DNA of 64,000 nt, taken from assembly GCA_016703325.1 (NCBI GenBank), contig JADJCH010000008.1, forward strand, positions 62,001 to 126,000, written 5' to 3'. Shown here one piece after another: positions 51,760 to 60,560 of this stretch. Within the stretch, counting starts at the first letter, position 1; each line of letters begins with the position of its first letter. The notes below the pieces were generated by a model, which had not been told where the DNA came from, ran no database searches, and saw nothing but the letters and a program-made list of their open reading frames with translations. Source of the stretch: Burkholderiales bacterium (lineage in GTDB: Bacteria > Pseudomonadota > Gammaproteobacteria > Burkholderiales > Burkholderiaceae_C). The translations under genes and the position numbers were made by a program.

Positions 51760-53476
51760 GTGCACACACCCCCGCTTCCCCCCTTCGCCCACCCAACCGA
51801 CCCGGCCCGCGAACAGGCCGCACGGGTGGTGGACCGGCTGCTCAAGCGCTTCAGGGCGGAAACCCACCTCCCTGAGGCCGCCCATGCACCGGTGCGCGAC
51901 GCAGCGTTCCACCAGTGGCTGGCACAGGCCAGCGGCATGCTGCCGGGCAAGCTGGAGTGGGTGCGACCGGAGCTGGCCGATCTGGACTTGGTCCCGATCG
52001 AAGAAGGCCGGCAGCGGCTGTGCCTGGCCCTGCGCGGTGAAGAACCGGTGGTGGGCCTGGTGCTGGCCGACCCCTTCGACCGCACCACCCGGCTGTGGCT
52101 GGAGGCCCGGCTGCGCGACTGCGGGCACCCCCGCACGCGCTGGTACGTGGCGCCGGCCGATGCCCTGCTGGCCTTCTACGACCGGCTGGCCCAGGCACAA
52201 CGTGAGCGCGCCGCCGAGGACAGCCGGACCGGCCCCATCGAGGTGCCCCCCCCTGCCGGTGTTGACCGAGACGGTTGCTGCGCCGGCCGACGACAGCCCG
52301 GTGCTGCGTTTCGTCGGCCGACTGCTGCAGGACGCCCTGGCGGCCGGTGCCAGCGACGTGCACCTGGCCAGCACCGCCGGTGGACTTCAAATCCGCTACC
52401 GCCTGGACGGTGTGCTCCTCCCGATGGACAGCGTGGACGGCCGCGACTTTGGCGCCCGGGTGATCCGCCGCCTCAAGGTGCTGGCAGAGCTGGAGCCGAC
52501 GGTGAACGGGCGGCCGCAGGACGGGCGGCTGGAGCTGACCCAGGGTGAACGCCGCATCGACGCCCGCCTGTCCGTGCTGCCCTCGCGCCACGGTGAGGAC
52601 GCGGTGCTGCGCATCCTGGACCGCCAGGGCCTGCTCAGCTCCGGCCGCATGAACCTGGCCGGCCTGGGCCTGGACGCCGTGGCCACTGGGGCGATCCGCC
52701 GCCTGGTGCAGCGCCCGCACGGGCTGCTGCTGGTGACCGGCCCGGCCGGCAGCGGCACCACCACCACCCTGTACGGGCTGTTGGGCGAACAGCCTGCCGG
52801 CGAGGACAAGCTCATCACGCTGGAAGATCCGGTGGAGGCCCCGCTGGCCGGCGCACTGCAACTGGCGGTGGGCGACAGCGCCGGGCTGGGCTGCGCGCAT
52901 GCGCTGCGGGCGGCCCTGCGCCACGACTCCGACCGCCTGATGGTCGGCGACCTGCGCGACACCGAAACCGCCCGGCTGGTGGTACAGGCCGCCCTCAGCG
53001 GGCAGCGGGTGTATGCGGGCGTGCACGCCGGCCAGGCCTTCGACGCCATTGGCCGGCTGATCACGCTGGGGGTGGATCCCTACGACCTGGCCGCGGCACT
53101 CAACGGTGTGGTGGCGCAGCGGCTGCTGCGCCGCGTCTGCCCCCACTGCGCCGAGGACGATCAACCCACCCCCGAGATGCTGCAGGCCAGCGGGCTGCCG
53201 AAGGCGGTGCTGGAGGAAGGCTGGACCTTCCGCCGCGGCCGCGGCTGCGACGATTGCCGCGGCAGCGGCTACCTGGGTCGCCAGGCCATTGCGCAGACAC
53301 TGACGCTGGACCCGGAACTGCGGGGCCTGATCGCCGAGCGGGCGTCGCCGGCCATGCAGCGGGCTGCCGCCGAGCGCCGCGGTCTGATCACCCTGCGCGA
53401 CGCAGCCCTGGAACTGGTCTGCGCCGGCATCACCACCCTGGAGGAGGCCAACCGTGTCACTGCGGTTCAGGAATGA
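51760..53476 (+). CDS. GspE/PilB-like assembly ATPase with Walker A lysine replaced, frameshifted in this sequence
   Basis: The start (GTG at 51760) reads a GspE N-terminal-like domain (VVGLVLADPFDRTTRLWLEARLRDC). In a run of eight Cs at 52246-52253 the frame shifts; seven Cs would join it to the ATPase domain that ends at 53476. The ATPase has GPAGSGTTTTLYGLL, with Thr in place of the catalytic Lys (codon 52757-52759), MVGDLRDTETA in place of MVGEIRDxETA, and the zinc motif CPHC...CDDC. It resembles type II secretion/type IV pilus ATPases, but without the Lys it may not hydrolyse ATP. The frameshift may be a sequencing error. Coordinates are for the corrected gene. Confidence 0.75.
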
Positions 53477-54347
53477 GTTGCGCATGGAACTGCGCATGCG
53501 AAGCTGCCAGGTCGAGCTGCTGGGGCGGGGCTGGAACCGCCCCCCTCTGGCGGTGGCCAACGGCACCGGCAGCGGCGTGGCTGCGCTGAACGCAGCCCTG
53601 CAGGCGCTGCAGTTGACCGAGGTGGATTCCCTGCCCTCCGTGGCCCGCCTGACCGTCGCCGACGAATACGTGCACCACGCCCTGGTGGAGGCCGATGGCG
53701 GTGCCGACCAGGCCCTGGAGGCCGCCCGTGTGCACTACGCGCAGGCGCTGCAGCGCGATGACCTGCGGGTGCAGGTCATTCCATTGGAGCGCAAGGGCCG
53801 CTGGCTGGCGGCCGCCGTGATTGACACCGACCTGCAGGCCTGGCGCCAGACCCTGGAGCAGGTCGGCCTGCAGCTCACCCACCTGCACACGGCGTTGGTC
53901 GAAGACCTGCGCGAACTGGCACCGCAGATCCCCGAGGACGACGCCGTGATCGCCCTGCTGCGCGAGGAAGGCATTTCGCTGGTGCGCCTGAAGGAAGGCC
54001 TGCCGGTGGCCCTCGCCTGGGAGCGCCTGGACACCTCCCTGCCCCAGGCTCTGGACGATCGACTGCGGGCCTTCGTGCGCGAAGCCGCCAGCCGGGTCGG
54101 TGTCGGCCACCCGTGCGTCATCTACCTCTTGCCGGAGAGCCGGGCACTGTGCCGCTGCGTCTGGGACGGCCGGGACCTGCCCGGCCTGCTGCCGCTGCCA
54201 CAGGAGGCCAGCGGCAGTCGCCTCATGACCACACCGCCCCCCTGGTCGGACACGGCGCAGATCCCGATGGATGAACTGGCCGGGCAACTGCGTGAAGCGG
54301 CACGCGGCCCCTCGCATTCACCGCCTCAGCCCTCGCAACAACCATGA
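53454..54347 (+). CDS. Unknown protein, possible PilM/GspL-like assembly component
   Basis: The 297-residue protein starts with GTG at 53454 and overlaps the ATPase end by 23 bp. It lacks membrane segments. Segments such as VANGTGSGVAALNAAL, RLTVADEYVHHALVEADG and GLQLTHLHTALVEDLREL could belong to an actin-like PilM/GspL cytoplasmic domain, but similarity is weak. Position between the ATPase and PilN/PilO-like genes is the main support. Confidence 0.6.
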   Translation: MSLRFRNELRMELRMRSCQVELLGRGWNRPPLAVANGTGSGVAALNAALQALQLTEVDSLPSVARLTVADEYVHHALVEADGGADQALEAARVHYAQALQRDDLRVQVIPLERKGRWLAAAVIDTDLQAWRQTLEQVGLQLTHLHTALVEDLRELAPQIPEDDAVIALLREEGISLVRLKEGLPVALAWERLDTSLPQALDDRLRAFVREAASRVGVGHPCVIYLLPESRALCRCVWDGRDLPGLLPLPQEASGSRLMTTPPPWSDTAQIPMDELAGQLREAARGPSHSPPQPSQQP

Positions 54348-54940
54348 AGTCCCTGCCGGTTCTGGATCTGCTGGCCCCGCCACCTCCGCCACGGGCCGGC
54401 CAGGCGCTGTTGGGACTGGGCCTGCTGCTGCTGGCCCTGGCGCTGGGCTGGCCCAGACACCCCACCCCGGCGGCCAGCTTCTCCCTGGATGCGCAGACTC
54501 GGCCCACCGAGATCCATCGCATCGCCGCAGGGGCGTCGCCCTTGGCGCTGGCCTCGGTCGCAACGCCCGCACCCGATGAGACGGTCGCGCCCGACTGGGC
54601 CGATCTGTTCGCCTTGCTGCAACGCCATGGCCGCGGCCCGGTGGCGCTGCTGGAACTGAGCCCCCGGACCCGCCCGGGACGGATCGAACTGGTCGGGCAG
54701 ACCCCTTCACTGCAGTCGATGGTCGAGTGGCTGCAGGAGTTGGAAGCCGACCCGCAGCTCAGCGACGTCACCCTCACCAGCCACGCGGCACGCGTGGCCG
54801 GGCAGGCGCAACCGGCGGGCGGCGCAGCCTACCGCTTCGTGGTGCAGGCGCGCTGGCACGCCGCTGAATCACCGGCCCCGGCGCCCAACTCAACCAGACA
54901 CCGTGTGCAAGGCGACAATATTGCGGTCTCCCCGGGCTGA
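54344..54940 (+). CDS. PilN/GspL-like single-pass membrane protein
   Basis: The 198-residue protein starts at 54344, coupled to the previous gene by ATGA. It has one membrane helix (ALLGLGLLLLALALGW, residues 22-38) and a periplasmic region with the PilN-like pattern IELVGQTPSLQSMVEWLQELEADPQLSDVTL. It probably forms an inner-membrane platform with the 53454 and 54903 products. Confidence 0.66.
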   Translation: MKSLPVLDLLAPPPPPRAGQALLGLGLLLLALALGWPRHPTPAASFSLDAQTRPTEIHRIAAGASPLALASVATPAPDETVAPDWADLFALLQRHGRGPVALLELSPRTRPGRIELVGQTPSLQSMVEWLQELEADPQLSDVTLTSHAARVAGQAQPAGGAAYRFVVQARWHAAESPAPAPNSTRHRVQGDNIAVSPG

Positions 54941-55643
54941 GCCACTGTTCGGCGTCGGCAAGGGCGACGCCCACGGAGACCGCCCTGCTGCCCCACGACC
55001 CCTCATCCCGTCACCGCCACACAGCCTTGCACCCGCCGCCGCCGAGTGGGCGGCGCCCGGTGGGAGGCTGCCCGGGCCGGGGCTGGCGAGCGGGTCGCGG
55101 CTGCGCCGGGGTTGGCAGCGGCACTTCGGCTGGCGCGGCAGCCTGGGTCTCGCGCTGCTTTTTCTCGCGGCAGCGGTGTGGTGGTTCAAAGGGCTGCCCG
55201 CCACACCGCACTCCAGCCCCCGGCCTACTGCGCGCGAGGCTGCCGAACAGCGTTTTCCGCAGGGCGGCGCGCGGCAGCGCACCGAAGACCTGAGCCGTCT
55301 GCTGGCCCTGGCCCAGGCCCACGGTGTTGATGTACCGCTGGCCCGCTATGAAGTGGCCGACGGACCCGTCGCTGCCTCGGACGCCCCCACAGCAGCGGCA
55401 TCGTCTGCGCCGTCCAGCTCCAGTGTGCGCCTGCAGGTCAGCCTGATCGGCCCGACCCAGGGGGTGGAAGCGATGCTGCGCGAGTCGCAGCGGCTGCTGC
55501 CCCATGCCTCCACGGAACACCTGGGGCTGGAAACGGTGCCCACCGCGGGAGCGACGGCCGCCAGCGGCCTAGCATCAGCCCCTTTCGAGGGCAGCATCCG
55601 GGCGCAATGGCGCCTGCTGCTGCGCTATCGGTCGGGCCCTTGA
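54903..55643 (+). CDS. PilO/GspM-like single-pass membrane protein
   Basis: The 246-residue frame starts with GTG at 54903, inside the end of the previous gene, but the true start may lie later because the first 60 residues are Pro/Gly-rich. One membrane helix (LGLALLFLAAAVWWF) is followed by a periplasmic alpha-beta region (VRLQVSLIGPTQGVEAMLRESQRLLPHA) typical of PilO/GspM. Last gene of the cluster; no pseudopilin, secretin or GspF gene is visible. Confidence 0.62.
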   Translation: MCKATILRSPRAEPLFGVGKGDAHGDRPAAPRPLIPSPPHSLAPAAAEWAAPGGRLPGPGLASGSRLRRGWQRHFGWRGSLGLALLFLAAAVWWFKGLPATPHSSPRPTAREAAEQRFPQGGARQRTEDLSRLLALAQAHGVDVPLARYEVADGPVAASDAPTAAASSAPSSSSVRLQVSLIGPTQGVEAMLRESQRLLPHASTEHLGLETVPTAGATAASGLASAPFEGSIRAQWRLLLRYRSGP

Positions 55644-55670
55644 TGAAAGGACCGGCGCGCCTCGACCCGG

Positions 55671-56264
55671 TCAGGAAGATGGAGCGTCCAGCGGTCGCAG
55701 CGTCAGCAGCACCCCCTCCGGGGTGATCTGCAGCGCGTCAGGTTGCAGGCCGGCGCGGCGCAGCCGGTCCACTTCAGCGGGTCTCAGTTGGTGCACCACC
55801 TCCCCCTCCAGCAGTTGCTCGGCGAGCCAGCCGCCCCACTGTTGCAGCATCTGCGCCAACGCCTGGGGCAGGCCATCGATGAACAGCGACTCGGTGCGCA
55901 CCGACTTCAGCCGCACCGCCTGGGCTCCCCGGTCCAGGCGCAGTCCGGCGCTGAACTGGACGTTGCCCTCCAGCGCCCGTTTGAGCAGCGCGTTGGTGAC
56001 CGTCACGTCCAGTCCGATGGCGATGCGTTCACTCTCGGGCAACAGGCGCAGCCGCGGTCGGTCGAAGCTCAGCTCCAGGACCTGCGCCACCTCGCGCCGC
56101 GCGGGGAATTGCCGCGCCACGGCCGCCAGAAGTTCCGCCTGGCTGATGCGAATCTCGCGGGGTGCCAGAACAGCGCAGCCACCCAGACCCATCCCGCCTG
56201 CCAACGCCATCCAACCCCAGCGCAACAGGCGCCTGCGGCCAACGGCCTGCGTGGAAACGGTATC
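55671..56264 (-). CDS. DUF1439 lipoprotein
   Basis: The 197-residue protein has a lipobox (GLGGC) after a hydrophobic segment with twin arginines (GRRRLLRWGWMALAGGMG), and a beta-rich body (IRISQAELLAAVARQFP, LFIDGLPQALAQML) typical of DUF1439. A TTG start at 56264 is suggested because AAGGAG lies eight bases upstream; an ATG at 56297 has no such site. Outer- or inner-membrane lipoprotein of unknown role. Confidence 0.72.
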   Translation of the reverse strand, partial: DTVSTQAVGRRRLLRWGWMALAGGMGLGGCAVLAPREIRISQAELLAAVARQFPARREVAQVLELSFDRPRLRLLPESERIAIGLDVTVTNALLKRALEGNVQFSAGLRLDRGAQAVRLKSVRTESLFIDGLPQALAQMLQQWGGWLAEQLLEGEVVHQLRPAEVDRLRRAGLQPDALQITPEGVLLTLRPLDAPSS

Positions 56265-56358
56265 CAATGCGCGATCTCCTTGAGAATGAAGCAGCACCCG
56301 ACCCCTTTTCGGAGGGGGAGGCCGACCCGACGGATGCCGGCCGGTGCGCCATGATGCT

Positions 56359-56739
56359 TCAATCGAAGGACGGCACCTCCGGACGCTGCGCCGGCAGACC
56401 CGCCGCCACCCAGGCGTCGTAACCCCCTGCGATCGACTTCACATCCAGGTAACCCATTTCCAGCATGGCACAGGCGGCCAGCGCTGCACGGCCACTGGTC
56501 TTGCAGTACAGCACCACCTTCAGATTGCGTGCACTCAGCGCAGCGGTGGCGCTGAGCTTGAACTCCAGCATGCCGCGTGAAAGGTGCATCGCCCCCGGCA
56601 GGTGGCCGGCAGCGTATTCGTCGGCTTCACGCACGTCGATCAGCACGTCGGCCCGGCGGATCGCGGCTTCGGCCTCGGCCAGGGACAGTTCCTCAACACG
56701 GGCCTTGGCGGCCAGCACCAGATCGTGGGCAGTCTTCAT
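56359..56739 (-). CDS. Rhodanese-like sulfurtransferase
   Basis: The 126-residue single-domain protein has VLIDVREADEYAAGHLPGAMHL and the active-site loop LYCKTSGRAALAA with Cys79. It transfers sulfane sulfur to acceptors. It sits far from the dsr genes, so a link to sulfur oxidation is only possible. No signal peptide, so cytoplasmic. Confidence 0.88.
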   Translation of the reverse strand: MKTAHDLVLAAKARVEELSLAEAEAAIRRADVLIDVREADEYAAGHLPGAMHLSRGMLEFKLSATAALSARNLKVVLYCKTSGRAALAACAMLEMGYLDVKSIAGGYDAWVAAGLPAQRPEVPSFD

Positions 56740-56958
56740 CGGTGGTCCTCGCAGAAAACCTCAATGTACATCCGCAGGTATCAAGATCGGCAGCGCACCG
56801 GCCATGCGTCAGCGCCCCAGGGGCGGCCGGTATTCCTGCACACCCGCTCCCAGGTCGCCGGCCCGAGGGCCACTCAGCGGCTGGCTACAGTGGTCAGCCG
56901 GCAGGCCACCGATGCCTGCGTGCCACACCCGTCACTTGCACCGCCCTCGTTCCACCCG

Positions 56959-57366
56959 ATGTTGACCACCCTTGCCCACCGGACGATCCAGCCTGCCCGG
57001 GCCTGGCTGATCCTGACCCTGCTGCTGATTGCGCTCAGCCTGTACCTGGCGCTCACGCCTCATCCTCCTCCACCATCCAAGCTGATGTGGGACAAGCTCA
57101 ACCATGCGGTGGGGTTTGCCGGGCTCACGCTGGCCGCCTGTCTGGCATGCGGCCGCTGCAACTCGGGCCACCTGGCGCGCCTGCGCGACACGATGCGGCC
57201 GGCGCTGCTGATGCTGGCCTTCGGCGCGTTGATCGAGGTGCTGCAGTCCTTCGTGCCGGAACGCTCGGCCGAATGGGCCGATCTGCTGGCCGACGGCATC
57301 GGCGTCGTGCTGGGCGCCCTGCTGGCCCGCGGCCTGCGCAGACTGGCGGCAGACCGCAGAGGTTGA
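56959..57366 (+). CDS. VanZ-like membrane protein
   Basis: The 135-residue protein has VanZ features: PHPPPPSKLMWDKLNHAVGFAGLTL, then FGALIEVLQSFVPERSAEWADLLADGIGVVLGALLA. It has three to four membrane helices. The family's role is unclear; the glycopeptide resistance name is historical. Start at the ATG at 56959. Confidence 0.82.
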   Translation: MLTTLAHRTIQPARAWLILTLLLIALSLYLALTPHPPPPSKLMWDKLNHAVGFAGLTLAACLACGRCNSGHLARLRDTMRPALLMLAFGALIEVLQSFVPERSAEWADLLADGIGVVLGALLARGLRRLAADRRG

Positions 57367-57398
57367 TGGCCCGGACGCACCCACATTCTTGATCCGGG

Positions 57399-57435
57399 TT
57401 TGTACCAAATCAAAAACTAACCAGTTCGTACACAA
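57399..57435. promoter_or_regulatory. Two TTNGTACNNAA operator-like repeats upstream of the TRAP operon
   Basis: TTTGTACCAAA (57399-57409) and TTCGTACACAA (57425-57435) are near-palindromic and spaced 26 bp centre to centre in an AT-rich stretch 50-90 bp before dctQ. This is what a dimeric catabolic regulator (GntR, IclR or LysR type) would recognise. Confidence 0.5.
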
Positions 57436-57486
57436 TCCGCTCCATGCCGCAGCCGAACAGGGCTGCCCCGCCCCTGGAGTGCGCAA

Positions 57487-58071
57487 GTGAACAAACTGAT
57501 CAACGGCTACTGCCGTCTGCTGGAAATCGCCATCACCTTGATGCTGGCGGTGATGGTGGTGCTGGTGTTCGGCAACGTGGTGCTGCGCTACGCCTTCAAC
57601 TCCGGCATCACGGTGTCGGAAGAGGTGTCACGCTGGCTGTTCGTGTGGATGACCTTCCTGGGTGCCATCGTCGCGCTCAAGGAGCACGGCCACCTGGGCA
57701 CCGACATGCTCACCTCCCGCCTGCCGCTGCCGGCGCGGCGCTTCTGCGTGGCCATCGCCCAGGTGCTGATGCTCTATGCCACCTGGCTGCTGTTCTCCGG
57801 CAGCCTGGCGCAGGCACGCATCAACTACGACGTCGAGGCACCGGTCACCGGCGCCTCGGTGGCGATCTTCTACGCCTCCGGCGTCGTCTTTGCGGTCTCC
57901 AGCGGCCTGCTCTTGCTGGTGCAAATGTGGCGCACGGTTTCCGGCAGCGCCAGCGCGGAGGACCTGCAGATGGGCCAGGAGGCACCGGACATCGCCGGCG
58001 TCGAGGCCCTGCACCTGGCCGACACCCCGCCGCTGGGCCAGGGCCCGCACTCACACACCTTCCGCCGCTGA
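57487..58071 (+). CDS. dctQ: TRAP transporter small membrane subunit (DctQ-type)
   Basis: The 194-residue protein has four membrane helices and the DctQ pattern (FGNVVLRYAFNSGITVSEEVSRWLFVWMTFLGAIVALKEHGHLGTDML). It pairs with the large subunit to form the Na+-driven importer. GTG start at 57487. A Glu/Asp-rich C-terminal tail. First gene of a TRAP and catabolic operon. Confidence 0.9.
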   Translation: MNKLINGYCRLLEIAITLMLAVMVVLVFGNVVLRYAFNSGITVSEEVSRWLFVWMTFLGAIVALKEHGHLGTDMLTSRLPLPARRFCVAIAQVLMLYATWLLFSGSLAQARINYDVEAPVTGASVAIFYASGVVFAVSSGLLLLVQMWRTVSGSASAEDLQMGQEAPDIAGVEALHLADTPPLGQGPHSHTFRR

Positions 58072-58090
58072 TCGCCGCCGGAGTCATTCG

Positions 58091-59371
58091 ATGACCCTCT
58101 TCATCTTCCTTGGCTCGCTGCTCGCGGCCATGGCCATCGGCGTGCCGATCGCCTACTCCCTGCTGCTGTCCGGCGTCGCCCTGATGTGGCACCTGGACCT
58201 GTTCGATGCGCAGATCCTGGCGCAGAACGTGATCGAAGGGGCCAACAGCTTCCCGCTGCTGGCGGTGCCCTTTTTCATGCTGGCCGGCGAGATCATGAAC
58301 GTCGGCGGCCTGAGCCGGCGCATCGTCAAGCTGGCGCTGACGCTGGTGGGCCATCGCCGCGGCGGCCTGGGTTTCGTGGCCATCCTGGCTGCCTGCATGC
58401 TGGCAGCGCTGTCGGGCTCTGCGGTGGCTGACACGGCGGCGCTGGCCGCCCTGCTGCTGCCGATGATGGTCAAGGCCGGCCACGACAAGGCCAAGGCGGG
58501 TGGTCTGATTGCCTCGGCCGGCATCATCGCGCCGGTGATCCCGCCCTCGATCGGCTTCGTGATTTTCGGCGTGGCCGCCAACGTGTCGATCTCCAAGCTC
58601 TTCCTGGCCGGCATCGTGCCGGGCCTGCTGATGGGCCTGTCGATTGCCGCTGCCTGGTGGTGGGTGGCCAAGAAGGAGAACATCACCCCGCCCCAAAAGG
58701 CCACAGCGGCCGAACGTTGGGCGGCGCTGAAGGAGTCCACCTGGGCGCTGGTGCTGCCGGTGATCGTGATCGTCGGCCTGAAGATGGGCGTGTTCACGCC
58801 CACCGAGGCGGCGGTGGTCGCTGCGGTCTATGCGCTGCTGGTGTCCACGCTGGTTTACCGCGAGCTGAGCTTCAAGCAGCTGCACGAGGTGTTTGTGGCC
58901 GCAGCCAAGACCACCGCGGTGATCATGTTCCTGGTGGCCGCTGCGATGGTCAGCGCCTGGCTGATCACGGTGGCCGACATCCCGAGCAAGATGATCGCGC
59001 TGCTGGAGCCCTTCATGGACAACCAGACCCTGCTGATGCTGGCCATCATGCTGCTGGTGATCGCGGTGGGTGCGGCGATGGACATGACCCCCACCATCCT
59101 GATCATGACCCCGGTGCTGATGCCGGTGATCAAGGCCGCGGGGATCGACCCGGTCTACTTTGGCGTGCTGTTCATCATGAACAACGCCATCGGCCTGATC
59201 ACCCCGCCGGTGGGCACGGTGCTCAACGTGGTGGCCGGCGTGGGCCGCATGAAGATGGACGAAGTCACCAAGGGCGTGTTGCCCTTCATGACGGCGCAGT
59301 TCGCGATCCTCTTCCTGCTGGTGTTTTTCCCATCCATCGTGACCGTTCCGGCCAAGTGGTTTGCGAACTGA
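58091..59371 (+). CDS. dctM: TRAP transporter large membrane subunit (DctM-type)
   Basis: The 426-residue protein has about twelve helices and DctM signatures (NSFPLLAVPFFMLAGEIMN, LSGSAVADTAALAALLLPMM, GIIAPVIPPSIGFVIFG, IGLITPPVGTVLNV). It is the substrate-translocating subunit. It starts 19 bp after dctQ. Confidence 0.93.
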   Translation: MTLFIFLGSLLAAMAIGVPIAYSLLLSGVALMWHLDLFDAQILAQNVIEGANSFPLLAVPFFMLAGEIMNVGGLSRRIVKLALTLVGHRRGGLGFVAILAACMLAALSGSAVADTAALAALLLPMMVKAGHDKAKAGGLIASAGIIAPVIPPSIGFVIFGVAANVSISKLFLAGIVPGLLMGLSIAAAWWWVAKKENITPPQKATAAERWAALKESTWALVLPVIVIVGLKMGVFTPTEAAVVAAVYALLVSTLVYRELSFKQLHEVFVAAAKTTAVIMFLVAAAMVSAWLITVADIPSKMIALLEPFMDNQTLLMLAIMLLVIAVGAAMDMTPTILIMTPVLMPVIKAAGIDPVYFGVLFIMNNAIGLITPPVGTVLNVVAGVGRMKMDEVTKGVLPFMTAQFAILFLLVFFPSIVTVPAKWFAN

Positions 59372-59486
59372 CACCCACCCCCGTTGCGGCCCCTGCTGGC
59401 CGAACACCTCTTTCCTCGCCGGGTGACCCCGTACGCCCCACCCGGCCCCTCCCGATGCGTACATCCCTTCTGAACCGGAGACATCC

Positions 59487-60482
59487 ATGAAGCGTCTGTT
59501 CATCAAGACCGTGCTGGCCACCGTCGCCCTGGCCGCCTGCGGCTTTGCTGCTGCCCAGGAGCGCAGCTTCAAGTTCGCCCTGCAGAACCCCAAGGGCCAC
59601 CCGCTGGAAGTTGGTGCACAGAAGTTCGCCGAGCTGGTGGCGGCCAAGTCCGGCGGCAAGATGAAGGTCAATGTCTTCGCCGGCGGCACGCTGGGTGGTG
59701 ACGCGGCCAACGTGTCGGCCCTGCAGGGCGGCACCATTGACTTCGTGCAGCTGAACTCGGGCATCCTGGCCTCGCAGGTCAAGCCCTTCGAGGTGTACGA
59801 CTTCCCCTTCATGTTTGCCAACGCCAAGGAGGCCGACGCGGTGGTGGACGGCCCCTTCGGCCAGAAGCTGCACGCGATGCTGGCCGACAAGGGCATCATC
59901 GGTCTGGCCTATGTGGAACTGGGTTTCCGCAACATCACCAACAGCAAGCGCGCCATCAAGACGGTGGAGGACGTGGCCGGGCTGAAGCTGCGCGTGATCC
60001 CCAACGCCATCAACGTCGACTGGGTCAAGGCCCTGGGCGCCAACCCCACCCCGATGGCCTTCCCGGAGGTCTACGCCGGCCTGGAGCAGAAGGCCATCGA
60101 CGGGCAGGAGAACCCGCTGTCGGTGATCCTGGCCAACAAGTTCTTTGAAGTGCAGAAGCACCTCACCGTCACCAACCACCAGTACAACCCGCAATCGATC
60201 ATCTTCAGCAAGAAGGTCTGGGACAGCCTGTCCGAGGCCGACCGCAAGGTGCTGAAGGATGCCGCCGTCGAGGCCTCCGCCTTCCAGCGCAAGGTCAACC
60301 GCGACAAGTCCGCCGACGACCTGCACGAGTTGCAGAAGGCCGGCATGCAGGTCAGCGAGTTCTCGCCCGCAGAGCAGGCCAAGCTGCGCGAGAAGCTCAA
60401 GCCGGTGGTCGAGAAGCATGGTGCCGCAATCGCCTCCACCGTCGCGGAGCTGCAGGCCGAGCTGGCCAAGCTGCGCAAGTAA
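59487..60482 (+). CDS. dctP: TRAP substrate-binding protein (DctP-type)
   Basis: The 331-residue periplasmic protein has a signal peptide (MKRLFIKTVLATVALAACGFAAAQ) and the DctP-type motif LKLRVIPN, whose Arg binds a carboxylate, with QENPLSVI after it. The ligand is a carboxylic acid, likely quinate, shikimate or a related acid given the genes downstream (inference). It is 115 bp after dctM. Confidence 0.9.
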   Translation: MKRLFIKTVLATVALAACGFAAAQERSFKFALQNPKGHPLEVGAQKFAELVAAKSGGKMKVNVFAGGTLGGDAANVSALQGGTIDFVQLNSGILASQVKPFEVYDFPFMFANAKEADAVVDGPFGQKLHAMLADKGIIGLAYVELGFRNITNSKRAIKTVEDVAGLKLRVIPNAINVDWVKALGANPTPMAFPEVYAGLEQKAIDGQENPLSVILANKFFEVQKHLTVTNHQYNPQSIIFSKKVWDSLSEADRKVLKDAAVEASAFQRKVNRDKSADDLHELQKAGMQVSEFSPAEQAKLREKLKPVVEKHGAAIASTVAELQAELAKLRK

Positions 60483-60560
60483 GACCCGGTCCCATCCTCC
60501 GTTCCCTGCCCTGCACCGGACCGCCCCGAGCGGCCCGGCGGGCGATGTCGCCCCTCCACC

